Part shown: positions 6,612-13,932 of the stretch, piece after piece
How positions within the stretch are numbered: the stretch's first letter is position 1
How the letters are laid out: each line of letters begins with the position of its first letter
Origin: Burkholderiales bacterium
GTDB lineage: Bacteria > Pseudomonadota > Gammaproteobacteria > Burkholderiales > SG8-41
DNA length: 14,549 nt
Assembly: GCA_019746155.1 (NCBI GenBank)
Contig: JAIESJ010000018.1
Location: 1-14,549, forward strand
Reading direction: 5' to 3'
Program-made: the position numbers and the translations under genes
The notes under the pieces: model-generated
The model's database searches: none
What the model saw: the letters and a program-made list of their open reading frames with translations, nothing else
What the model was told of the DNA's origin: nothing

Positions 6612-6826
6612 TGCTGATGACCGGATTCGACCACACTCCGCGCAAGGCGACGCCGTTCCAGGTGGCGAAGGCTGTGTTGAGCGCCTTCATAGGCATTCGC
6701 AAGCGCGCCGCGCACGAGCATGACACGGTGACCATTTCGCCGGTGCAGGCGATTATTGCGGGTATCATCGGCGCAGCGATTTTCGTTTCGAGTCTTATCC
6801 TGCTGGTGCGGTTTATTACCGGCTAA
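6611..6826 (+). CDS. DUF2970 family small membrane protein
   Basis: This 71-residue protein starts at ATG 6611, which shares one base with the ctaG stop (TGATG). ATG 6617 is an alternative, while an upstream TTG at 6608 is less likely. It has a soluble N-terminal half with TPFQVAKAVLSAFIGIRKR (14-32) and a single C-terminal helix (about 46-67, QAIIAGIIGAAIFVSSLILLV). The VLSAFIGIRKR segment followed by a helix is the pattern I know as DUF2970, found mainly in betaproteobacterial cox clusters between ctaG and ctaE. No biochemical function is established that I know of. Its fixed place inside the operon suggests an accessory role for the oxidase. The family call rests on recall of the pattern, not a search. 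Confidence 0.8.
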   Translation: MLMTGFDHTPRKATPFQVAKAVLSAFIGIRKRAAHEHDTVTISPVQAIIAGIIGAAIFVSSLILLVRFITG

Positions 6827-6868
6827 TTTTCCAGGACAGAATTTCAGAGTTTAGGGGAGAAACGCAAC

Positions 6869-7720
6869 ATGTTGAGTCAATCGGCTCGTTATTTCATTCC
6901 GGAACCGTCGCGCTGGCCGATTTTCGGCTCGGTCGCGCTGCTGTCCATGGCGCTGGGCGCCGCGTCCTGGTTCAACGGCGCGTCGTGGGGAAAATTCCTG
7001 TTGATCGCCGGCGTGCTGATCCTGTTCTACATGCTGGCCGGCTGGTTTACCACCGTCGCGCACGAGTCCGAAGGCGGAAAGTACAACAAGCAGGTCGACA
7101 TCTCGTTCCGCTGGAGCATGAGCTGGTTCATTTTCTCCGAGGTCATGTTCTTCGCCGCATTCTTCGGCGCGCTGTTCTACATGCGCGTCATCTCGGTGCC
7201 CGATCTGGGCGGGCTGGAGAGCCAGCAGCTGATCTGGCCCGGATTCAAGGCGGAATGGCCGGCCTCGGGCCCGGGCATCAAGGAGCACTTCTCGCCGATG
7301 GGAGCCTGGGGTATCCCGGCGCTCAATACGCTGCTGCTGCTGTCTTCCGGTGTCACCGTGACCTGGGCGCATTGGGGCCTGCTCAAAAACAACCGCATGC
7401 AGTTGATCTGGGGCCTGGTCATGACCATAGCTCTCGGCATGACCTTCCTCGGCTTCCAGATTTACGAATACGCCCATGCCGTCTCGGAGCTTAACCTCAA
7501 GATCTCGATGGGCGCATACGGCGCGACTTTCTTCATGCTCACCGGCTTCCACGGCTTCCACGTCACGATCGGCACCATCATGCTGATCGTGATCCTGTTC
7601 CGTTGCGTTGCCGGTCATTTCCGGCCCGAACACCACTTCGGTTTCGAAGGCGTGGCCTGGTACTGGCACTTTGTCGACGTGGTGTGGCTGCTGCTGTTTA
7701 TCTTCGTCTACTGGCTATAA
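6869..7720 (+). CDS. ctaE: Cytochrome c oxidase subunit III
   Basis: Subunit III is the third core subunit; it stabilises subunit I and supports proton uptake into the D channel. The 283-residue protein starts at ATG 6869, with AGGGGAG (6853-6859) 9 bases upstream. It is strongly hydrophobic, with about seven helices. Family landmarks include WFIFSEVMFF (86-95, Glu91 in the membrane), GFHGFHVTIG (226-235) and the C-terminal WYWHFVDVVWL (264-274). A periplasmic loop rich in Pro and Gly (about 110-148) separates helices III and IV. It is the last gene of the structural operon: a strong intrinsic terminator follows about 80 bases after the stop, and the next gene is on the other strand. Confidence 0.97.
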   Translation: MLSQSARYFIPEPSRWPIFGSVALLSMALGAASWFNGASWGKFLLIAGVLILFYMLAGWFTTVAHESEGGKYNKQVDISFRWSMSWFIFSEVMFFAAFFGALFYMRVISVPDLGGLESQQLIWPGFKAEWPASGPGIKEHFSPMGAWGIPALNTLLLLSSGVTVTWAHWGLLKNNRMQLIWGLVMTIALGMTFLGFQIYEYAHAVSELNLKISMGAYGATFFMLTGFHGFHVTIGTIMLIVILFRCVAGHFRPEHHFGFEGVAWYWHFVDVVWLLLFIFVYWL

Positions 7721-7801
7721 GCCGACAACACAAGACCGAGAAGACAGAAACACAAGGCGCGACGAACAACAAGGGGGAGGCCCCGGTCAGTAGAGGAACG
7801 C

Positions 7802-7829
7802 CGCCGCACCGAGGGTGCGGCGTTTTTTT
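7802..7829 (+). terminator. Strong intrinsic terminator after ctaE
   Basis: CGCCGCACC (7802-7810) pairs perfectly with GGTGCGGCG (7814-7822) around a GAG loop, followed by seven T (7823-7829). This is a textbook rho-independent terminator on the + strand. It has no matching T-tract on the - strand, so it serves the coxB-ctaE transcript and separates it from the surf1-sco unit. Confidence 0.93.
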
Positions 7830-7880
7830 AGCATCGTCGTTATGACATCCCGGACAATGGGGTGTCGTAAAGGAACGTGG

Positions 7881-8075
7881 TTAGAGTCTTGTGTTGATGA
7901 TGCCGAAGTGGAAGCCCAGCATGAGCAGGGCGAACAGTGTGATCGAGAGCGCGACGCGCACAGTCAGCGCCTTGACGGCGCGTTCGGACTGCCCTTTGTC
8001 CTTGATCAGGAAATAGAGCGCCGAGAACAAGCTGCCCAGGATGAAGACGATGAATATCAGGACGATGATTTTCAT
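7881..8075 (-). CDS. Twin-transmembrane protein, DUF2909-like
   Basis: This 64-residue protein is read leftward from the ATG at 8075-8073 to TAA at 7883-7881. It consists almost wholly of two membrane helices (about 2-24 and 38-59) joined by a basic linker KDKGQSERAVKALTVR. The LGSLFSALYFL...KDKG...KALTVRVALS layout is what I recall for the DUF2909/twin-transmembrane family that accompanies betaproteobacterial oxidase clusters. A longer same-frame reading from 8255 is an overlap artefact across surf1. No clear Shine-Dalgarno precedes the start. It converges on ctaE, with the terminator between them, and diverges from surf1 across a 55-bp gap. Its function is unknown. Context suggests a link to cytochrome oxidase, but its opposite orientation means it is not part of either cox transcript. 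Confidence 0.8.
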   Translation of the reverse strand: MKIIVLIFIVFILGSLFSALYFLIKDKGQSERAVKALTVRVALSITLFALLMLGFHFGIINTRL

Positions 8076-8130
8076 GGGCGGGATGCTTTGATAGGAGCAG
8101 TGTATCCGATGCGATGGGCGCCCGCCAGCC

Positions 8131-8859
8131 ATGCCGGGTAAGCGCGTATTCCGGCCCCGCCTGTGGCCGACGCTTGCGGCGGCGGCGGGCATTGCGCTGA
8201 CGCTTGCGCTGGGCAACTGGCAGCTGAAACGCGGGCATGAAAAAAGCGAGCTCAAGACGCGTATCGATCAGCTTGCCAAGGAGCCGGCGATCAACGTGCC
8301 CGCGGTGGAACTCAACGCCCAGGACGTGCAATTGCGGCGGGTCGAGGCGCGCGGCACGTTCGAGCCGAAATACGCGGTGTTTATCGACAACCGCGTGCGG
8401 CACGGTGTGACCGGCTATCACGTGGTGATGCCGCTCAAGCTGGGCGACGGCAGCCGCTACGTGCTGGTCAATCGCGGCTGGGTGGCGGGAACCGGTGACC
8501 GCAATCGACTGCCTGAAGTGAAAACGCCGGCCGGGGTGGCGACGGTTAACGGTTTGGCGCTGGTGCCGAGCAAGCGTTTTATCGAGCTTTCAGGCAACAC
8601 TGCGGAGGGCCCGGTGTGGCAGAACCTGACGCTCGAGCGCTATCGTCAGGCAATGCCGATCCCGATACAGCCGTTCGTGATCCAGCAGGATCAGGCGGGC
8701 GCGACCGACGATGGTCTTGTGCGCGAGTGGGATCCGCCCGATCTCGGTATCGACAGGCATTATGGTTATGCCTTCCAGTGGTTTGCACTCGCTGCGGCGA
8801 TACTGGTGTTTTATCTGGTTGCGAATGTCGAACGAAAAACCGAAAAAGAGCCTGCTTAG
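8131..8859 (+). CDS. surf1: Surf1 family cytochrome oxidase assembly protein
   Basis: Surf1 (Shy1) helps form the heme a / heme a3 sites of subunit I, and bacterial members bind heme A. The 242-residue protein has the classic topology: an N-terminal helix (about 11-27), a periplasmic domain and a C-terminal helix (about 212-232). Landmarks are LGNWQLKR (27-34) after the first helix, YVLVNRGWV (110-118), and HYGYAFQWFALA (210-221) entering the second helix; His210 is the conserved histidine implicated in heme binding. I choose ATG 8131; the preceding ATGs are out of frame, and the ribosome-binding site is weak. The gene overlaps the next one by 35 bases, showing they are co-translated. It opens the second oxidase assembly unit. 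Confidence 0.93.
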   Translation: MPGKRVFRPRLWPTLAAAAGIALTLALGNWQLKRGHEKSELKTRIDQLAKEPAINVPAVELNAQDVQLRRVEARGTFEPKYAVFIDNRVRHGVTGYHVVMPLKLGDGSRYVLVNRGWVAGTGDRNRLPEVKTPAGVATVNGLALVPSKRFIELSGNTAEGPVWQNLTLERYRQAMPIPIQPFVIQQDQAGATDDGLVREWDPPDLGIDRHYGYAFQWFALAAAILVFYLVANVERKTEKEPA

Positions 8860-9400
8860 TCTGTGGGTGCTGATCGCCTTGTGCGCGGCGCCGGTGGTGG
8901 TGTCCTATGTCGCGTATTATTTCTGGTGGCCGTCCGGGCACGTCAACTACGGTGAATTGATCGAGCCGCGACCGCTGCCTGAGGCCACGCTCGCGCTTGC
9001 TGACGGCGCGCCGTTTCCATGGCGCAGACTGAAGGGCAAGTGGGTGCTGGCGATTGTGGATTCCGGCGGCTGCGATGCCTATTGCCAGCGTAAGCTCCTT
9101 TACCTGCGGCAGGTGCGGCTGGCGCAGGGCAAGGAGATGGATCGCGTCGAACGCGCCTGGCTGATCACCGATAATGCGAATCCCGCGGCCCCGACGGTCG
9201 CCGAATATCAGGGAACATGGCTGATCCGGGCCGCGGGCAGCGAGTTCCTGAGGCTGTTCCCGGCGCAGCGCGCTCCTGCCGACCATATTTACGTGATCGA
9301 TCCGCTCGGTAATCTGATGATGCGTTTTCCGCGGGATGCCGATCCGCGAAAGATGGTCAAGGATATCGCGCGGCTGCTCAGAACTTCGAGGATAGGCTGA
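8825..9400 (+). CDS. Membrane-anchored Sco-like thioredoxin-fold protein
   Basis: This 191-residue protein lies between surf1 and ctaA, overlapping surf1 by 35 bases and ctaA by one (TGATG, 9398-9402). The start is set at ATG 8825 (MSNEKPKK), directly before a single anchor helix (about 13-36); a longer upstream frame inside surf1 has no family character. The periplasmic part looks like a divergent Sco/thioredoxin fold: KGKWVLAIV strand, a CDAYC motif (Cys83, Cys87), and ADHIYVIDPLGNLMMRFP (152-169), where His154 sits at the position of the third copper ligand in Sco (DHSAGTYIFDPQG in the nearby sco). The usual FTHCPDACP context of Sco is replaced by DSGGCDAYC. I infer a CuA-site metallochaperone or thiol reductase for oxidase assembly. 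The exact function is unproven. Confidence 0.75.
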   Translation: MSNEKPKKSLLSLWVLIALCAAPVVVSYVAYYFWWPSGHVNYGELIEPRPLPEATLALADGAPFPWRRLKGKWVLAIVDSGGCDAYCQRKLLYLRQVRLAQGKEMDRVERAWLITDNANPAAPTVAEYQGTWLIRAAGSEFLRLFPAQRAPADHIYVIDPLGNLMMRFPRDADPRKMVKDIARLLRTSRIG

Positions 9401-10386
9401 TGTTCAGAAAGGTCGTATTTGCTACAGCGTGCCTGGCCTTTTTCGTGGTCGTCGTCGGCGCCTATGTGCGTCTGGAAGATGCGGGGCTGGGCTGCCCCGA
9501 CTGGCCCGGTTGCTACGGCCACCTGGTCGGCGTGCCGGACGAGACGCATGAGCTGGCAAAAGCGGCACAGTCTTTCGGCCAGCAGGTCGATATCGGCCGC
9601 GCGTGGAAGGAAATGTTCCACCGCTATCTCGCCGGCACACTTGGTTTGCTGATCCTGGCGATCGCGGTAATCGCGTGGCGCCAGCGTGAAACGTTACGCC
9701 AATCGCCGTTTCTGGCATTTGCGCTTGTGGCGCTGGTCCTGCTGCAGGCCATGCTCGGCATGTGGACGGTGACGATGCTGCTGAAACCCGTGATCGTCAC
9801 GCTGCATCTGCTCGGCGGCATGGCGACGCTGGGACTTCTGACATGGCTGGCGCTGCGCCAGCTGCCTTTGAGCGGACCCGGCGATCCGGATGCGGCGCAG
9901 CGTCTCAGGCCATGGGCGGTGCTGGGGCTGATTATCGTCATCGGCCAGATTGCGCTGGGGGGCTGGGTTTCCACCAACTATGCCGCACTGGCATGCGTCG
10001 ACTTTCCGACCTGCCATGGCGAATGGCTGCCGCAGATGGATTTCCGGCATGCGTTCCAGTTCGTGCGCGAGCTGGGCGTGACCGCAGCCGGTGCGCCACT
10101 TTCCTACGAGGCCTTGACCGCGATCCACTGGACGCACCGTGTCGGCGCACTGGTAACGCTGCTTTATATCGGCGGCCTCGCGCTTGTTGTGATGCGTACG
10201 CCCGGTTTGGCCATGGTCGGCGCCCCGCTGCTTGCAATACTGCTGTTGCAGGTCGCCCTTGGGGCGGCAAATGTGGTTTTGAGCCTGCCGCTGCCGCTGG
10301 CGGCCGCGCACAACGCCGGCGCCGCGCTTTTGCTGATGGTGCTGATAATGCTAAACTTCACACTTTCCCCGCGGGCCGCCAGGTAG
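9400..10386 (+). CDS. ctaA: Heme A synthase (Cox15/CtaA)
   Basis: CtaA oxidises the C8 methyl of heme O to a formyl group, making heme A for the oxidase. The 328-residue integral membrane protein has two homologous four-helix halves. Four conserved histidines are visible: His74 in EMFHR (with Glu71), His136 in TLHLLGG, His246 in HWTHRVGA and His304 in AAHNAGA. Both periplasmic loops carry a cysteine pair, Cys32/Cys38 (GCPDWPGC) and Cys199/Cys205 (ACVDFPTC). The start ATG 9400 shares one base with the upstream stop, and ctaB starts directly after the stop, so the order is ctaA-ctaB within one transcript. Assignment is secure. Confidence 0.96.
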   Translation: MFRKVVFATACLAFFVVVVGAYVRLEDAGLGCPDWPGCYGHLVGVPDETHELAKAAQSFGQQVDIGRAWKEMFHRYLAGTLGLLILAIAVIAWRQRETLRQSPFLAFALVALVLLQAMLGMWTVTMLLKPVIVTLHLLGGMATLGLLTWLALRQLPLSGPGDPDAAQRLRPWAVLGLIIVIGQIALGGWVSTNYAALACVDFPTCHGEWLPQMDFRHAFQFVRELGVTAAGAPLSYEALTAIHWTHRVGALVTLLYIGGLALVVMRTPGLAMVGAPLLAILLLQVALGAANVVLSLPLPLAAAHNAGAALLLMVLIMLNFTLSPRAAR

Positions 10387-11286
10387 ATGTCCTCCAGTCT
10401 AGCCAGCCAGAACGCCGTATCGCGCTTGTATCAGTTCTACCAGCTGACCAAGCCGCGCGTGGTGTCGCTGATCGTGTTCACCGCCGTGATCGGGATGGTT
10501 CTCGCCACCCCCGGCATGGTGCCGCTGCAGCTCTTTTTCGCCGGCACGCTCGGCATCGCGCTGGTGGCGGGCGCCGCCGCGGCGGTCAATTGTCTGGTGG
10601 AGCAGAAAATCGACGCGCTGATGGCGCGCACCCGTACGCGGCCGCTGCCGCGCGGGCAGATCACCTCGCTGCAGACGCTGATCTTCGCCGGGGCGGTGGG
10701 CGGCGCCGGGCTGGCTGTGCTCTATCACTGGGTCAACGCGCTCACGATGTGGCTGACGCTCGCCACCTTCGTGGGCTACGCCATCGTGTATACCGTGATC
10801 CTGAAGCCGATGACACCGCAGAACATCGTGATCGGCGGCGCTTCCGGAGCGATGCCGCCGGTACTGGGCTGGGCCGCGGTGACTGGCGAGGTGTCGGCCG
10901 ACGCGCTGGTGCTGTTCCTGATCATCTTCGCCTGGACCCCGCCGCATTTCTGGGCGCTTGCGCTTTATCGCAAACATGAATACGCCCGGGCCGGCGTGCC
11001 GATGCTGCCGGTGACCCATGGCGACAAGTTCACGCGCCTGCACGTATTGTTCTATACCGTGATCCTGGTGGCGTGCAGCATGCTGCCGTTTGTGACCCGC
11101 ATGAGCGGCGCGATTTACCTGGCCTTGGCGATTGCGCTGGGCGCGCTGTTCCTCTATTACGCGGTGAAAATCCATGTCGCCTACAGCGACCAGCTCGCGC
11201 GGCGGACGTTCCGCTACTCCATCGCGTACCTGACCGCGTTGTTTGCCGCGCTGCTGGTCGATCACTACTTCCGTATCCCGCTCTAA
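10387..11286 (+). CDS. ctaB: Protoheme IX farnesyltransferase (heme O synthase)
   Basis: CtaB (Cox10/CyoE) adds a farnesyl group to heme B to give heme O, the substrate of CtaA. The 299-residue, multi-helix UbiA-type prenyltransferase has the first polyprenyl-diphosphate motif NCLVEQKID (Asn68, Glu72, Asp76), followed by the basic ALMARTRTRPLPRG segment (77-90). It also shows the TPPHFWALAL and YARAGVPMLPVTHG landmarks in the cytoplasmic loops. The length matches E. coli CyoE. The ATG begins immediately after the ctaA TAG with no gap; only a short AGG (10381-10383) precedes it, so coupled translation is likely. sco follows after 29 bases. Confidence 0.97.
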   Translation: MSSSLASQNAVSRLYQFYQLTKPRVVSLIVFTAVIGMVLATPGMVPLQLFFAGTLGIALVAGAAAAVNCLVEQKIDALMARTRTRPLPRGQITSLQTLIFAGAVGGAGLAVLYHWVNALTMWLTLATFVGYAIVYTVILKPMTPQNIVIGGASGAMPPVLGWAAVTGEVSADALVLFLIIFAWTPPHFWALALYRKHEYARAGVPMLPVTHGDKFTRLHVLFYTVILVACSMLPFVTRMSGAIYLALAIALGALFLYYAVKIHVAYSDQLARRTFRYSIAYLTALFAALLVDHYFRIPL

Positions 11287-11315
11287 TCGCTTGCCGGCAG
11301 GCGATCACGCCACCT

Positions 11316-11909
11316 ATGAAACGGCTCATTGCTTCCGGGTTATTGTTGTTCGCCGTGCTTGTGCTGGCGGGCTGCAACCAATCCGGACCGGCGCCGAAGT
11401 TCAAGCTCACCGACGTAACCGGCGCCAGTTTCGGCAAGGAGCTGGCGCTGACCGACCATAACGGCAAGCCGCGCACGCTGGCCGATTTCCGCGGCAAGGT
11501 AGTAGTGATTTTTTTCGGATTTACCCATTGTCCCGACGCGTGTCCGACCACGCTTGCCGAACTGGCGATGGTGGCGAAAGAGCTCGGCAGGGACGCGGAC
11601 AGGATGCAGGTGCTGTTCGTGACGGTCGATCCCGAGCGCGACACGCCTGAAGTGTTGCGTCAATACGTACCGTCGTTCAATCCGTCTTTCCTGGGGCTTT
11701 ACGGTGACGCCGAAGCGACCGCGCGCACGGCCAGGGAATTCAAAATCTTCTACCAGAAGCAGCCGTTGAAGACCGGCGGCTACAGCATCGATCATTCCGC
11801 CGGTACTTATATATTCGACCCGCAGGGCAGGCTGCGTTTGTTCGCGCAATACGGGCAGGGCGCTGCCGACCTGCTGCACGACATCCGCATATTGTTGCAA
11901 TCATCCTGA
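11316..11909 (+). CDS. sco: Sco family copper chaperone, lipoprotein
   Basis: Sco proteins load copper into, or reduce, the CuA site of subunit II. The start is ATG 11316 (MKRLIASG); a longer same-frame reading through ctaB has no family character. The 197-residue protein has a lipoprotein signal ending in LAGC, so Cys20 should be lipidated and anchor it to the membrane. The Sco motif FTHCPDACP provides Cys72 and Cys76, and His160 in DHSAGTY is the third copper ligand. VTVDPERDTP (102-111) is also diagnostic. It is the last gene of the surf1-sco unit and converges on rpoH. Together with the divergent Sco-like protein at 8825-9400, the cluster encodes two thioredoxin-fold candidates for CuA assembly. 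Confidence 0.95.
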   Translation: MKRLIASGLLLFAVLVLAGCNQSGPAPKFKLTDVTGASFGKELALTDHNGKPRTLADFRGKVVVIFFGFTHCPDACPTTLAELAMVAKELGRDADRMQVLFVTVDPERDTPEVLRQYVPSFNPSFLGLYGDAEATARTAREFKIFYQKQPLKTGGYSIDHSAGTYIFDPQGRLRLFAQYGQGAADLLHDIRILLQSS

Positions 11910-11973
11910 ACAGTCCGGGCCGGATCCGGAGTGCCGCCGCCCGGCGGCTGGCCGTTTGTATCGCTGCTGAAAC

Positions 11974-11996
11974 AAAAAACCCCGGACTGGCCGGGG
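11974..11996 (-). terminator. Intrinsic terminator of rpoH
   Basis: Read on the - strand, CCCCGG (11996-11991) pairs with CCGGGG (11985-11980) around a 5-base loop, followed by six T (11979-11974). It lies about 30 bases past the rpoH stop. On the + strand the same hairpin has almost no T-tract, so it is at best a weak terminator for sco. A GC hairpin at 11933-11948 (GCCGCC/GGCGGC) is the only other candidate for sco. Confidence 0.88.
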
Positions 11997-12026
11997 CTTG
12001 GTCTGACATCAAATATCGGCTTTGCT

Positions 12027-12878
<852 letters not shown>

Positions 12879-12900
12879 TCCTATCCCCCTTTCGATGCCA

Positions 12901-12930
12901 AGTTTAGCACTCAAGGCATGAGAGTGCCAA
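12901..12930 (-). promoter_or_regulatory. Candidate sigma-70 promoter of rpoH
   Basis: On the - strand, TTGGCA (12930-12925; 5 of 6 to TTGACA) and TAAACT (12906-12901; 4 of 6 to TATAAT) are 18 bp apart. Transcription would start near 12894, giving a roughly 16-base leader that carries the Shine-Dalgarno and excludes the upstream ATG. Both hexamers fall on the CIRCE arms, as expected for a repressed promoter. Confidence 0.5.
12904..12930 (-). promoter_or_regulatory. CIRCE element (HrcA operator) upstream of rpoH
   Basis: On the - strand the sequence is TTGGCACTC, nine bases, then GAGTGCTAA. The CIRCE consensus is TTAGCACTC-N9-GAGTGCTAA, so 17 of 18 arm bases match and the 9-base spacer is exact. 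It ends 25 bases before the rpoH start codon. CIRCE is the operator of the heat-shock repressor HrcA, and the site overlaps the best sigma-70 promoter. HrcA repression of rpoH is inferred from the match. Confidence 0.85.
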
Positions 12931-12946
12931 TAGGCTTGGAAGTTCC
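12919..12946 (-). promoter_or_regulatory. Candidate sigma-E promoter of rpoH
   Basis: On the - strand, GGAACTT (12946-12940) is identical to the E. coli sigma-E -35 consensus. It is followed after 15 bp by CTCTCA (12924-12919), which matches 4 of 6 bases of GTCTAA. E. coli rpoH has a sigma-E-dependent promoter, so this is plausible; the -10 is imperfect. Confidence 0.45.
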
Positions 12947-13023
12947 ACGGCCGCAATGGGCCAAGGTGACATCTTCCGTGGAAAATAACTTAAAAAACAA
13001 TAGGTTGTAAAATAAAGGCTGGT

Positions 13024-13932
13024 CTAATGGGGTTCGATTTCGGATAAGTGCCTGCTTACCGACAGCCAGGCGCCAAACCAGCCCAGCCAGGCCGAGAACA
13101 GAAACAGACTCAGGCTGTCTTCGGGGGCCAGGTGCCGCAACTGGAAATTCGTCCCGTACAGCTGCGACAGACCGGCCAGGCCGTTGTTGAGCAGATAGAT
13201 GCTGACCCAGATGATGGCCCACGCCGTCAATCCGCCCGCCAGTCCCTGGAGCGCGCCAAAGTAAAGAAACGGCCTGCGGATGAAAGGGTTGGTCGCGCCG
13301 ATCAGCTTGGCCACTTCGATTTCCTCGCGCCGGGTGAGGATTTGCAGCCGGATGGTGTTGAACGTGATTGCAACAAGCGCGAAAGCAAGCAATGTCGTCA
13401 ATATCAGCACCGCCTGCCGGCCGAGCTTGAGCACCGCTTCAAGGCGTTGCGCCCACGCCGCATCGAGTTGCGCATGCGCGACTTTGGGCCAGCGCATGAA
13501 TTCGTCGCGCAGTTTTTCAAGGGCTTGAGGGGCGTTGTCCCGGGCATCGACGATAAAAGCGTCGGGCAGCGGATTCTGCTCCAGGCCGGCGACGACGTCG
13601 GCGAGCCCGGTGCTGCTCTTGATGTCGGCAAGCGCCTGCTCGCGTGAGACATACCTGAACTTGCGCACCCCGGGATGCTGTTTGAGACGGCTCTCGATGT
13701 GCGCGACGTCGGCGCGGCCCGCGTCCAGCGCGAGGAACAAGCTGATCTGGGGGTCGGCGGGCAGCTCGCGCGAGAAGCTCTGCAGATTGGCAAGGCCGAC
13801 GTAGAATCCGACCGGCAGTGCGAGCGCGATGCCGATGACGCCGATGTTGAAAAGGCTTGCAACTGGAGAATGCGCGAGCCTGCCAAAAACGGCGAACAGG
13901 GTGCGGGCATGCTGCAACAGCCAGGCCCTCAT
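13024..13932 (-). CDS. ftsX: Cell division protein FtsX
   Basis: FtsX is the membrane partner of the FtsE ATPase; the pair acts at the septal ring and couples division to activation of cell-wall hydrolases. The 302-residue protein starts at ATG 13932, 7 bases after a GGAGG (13944-13940) inside the ftsE end. It overlaps the ftsE stop as ATGA (13932-13929). Topology fits FtsX: a cytoplasmic N-terminus, helix 1 (about 27-49), a large periplasmic domain (about 50-172), then helices at about 173-195, 222-247 and 272-292. The cytoplasmic stretch RREEIEVAKLIGATNPFIRRPF (201-222) is the conserved loop that contacts FtsE. The gap to rpoH is 145 bp and AT-rich, without a clear terminator, so some readthrough into rpoH is possible. 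Confidence 0.95.
   Translation of the reverse strand: MRAWLLQHARTLFAVFGRLAHSPVASLFNIGVIGIALALPVGFYVGLANLQSFSRELPADPQISLFLALDAGRADVAHIESRLKQHPGVRKFRYVSREQALADIKSSTGLADVVAGLEQNPLPDAFIVDARDNAPQALEKLRDEFMRWPKVAHAQLDAAWAQRLEAVLKLGRQAVLILTTLLAFALVAITFNTIRLQILTRREEIEVAKLIGATNPFIRRPFLYFGALQGLAGGLTAWAIIWVSIYLLNNGLAGLSQLYGTNFQLRHLAPEDSLSLFLFSAWLGWFGAWLSVSRHLSEIEPH

Noticed and set aside
7844..7866. Hairpin GACATCCC/GGGGTGTC as terminator of the twin-helix gene
   Set aside because: On the - strand, where that gene is read, one pair becomes a mismatch and no T-tract follows.
12879..12956. 26-residue N-terminal extension of RpoH
   Set aside because: It would run through the CIRCE and promoter elements and has no sigma-32 homology, while ATG 12878 has a good Shine-Dalgarno.
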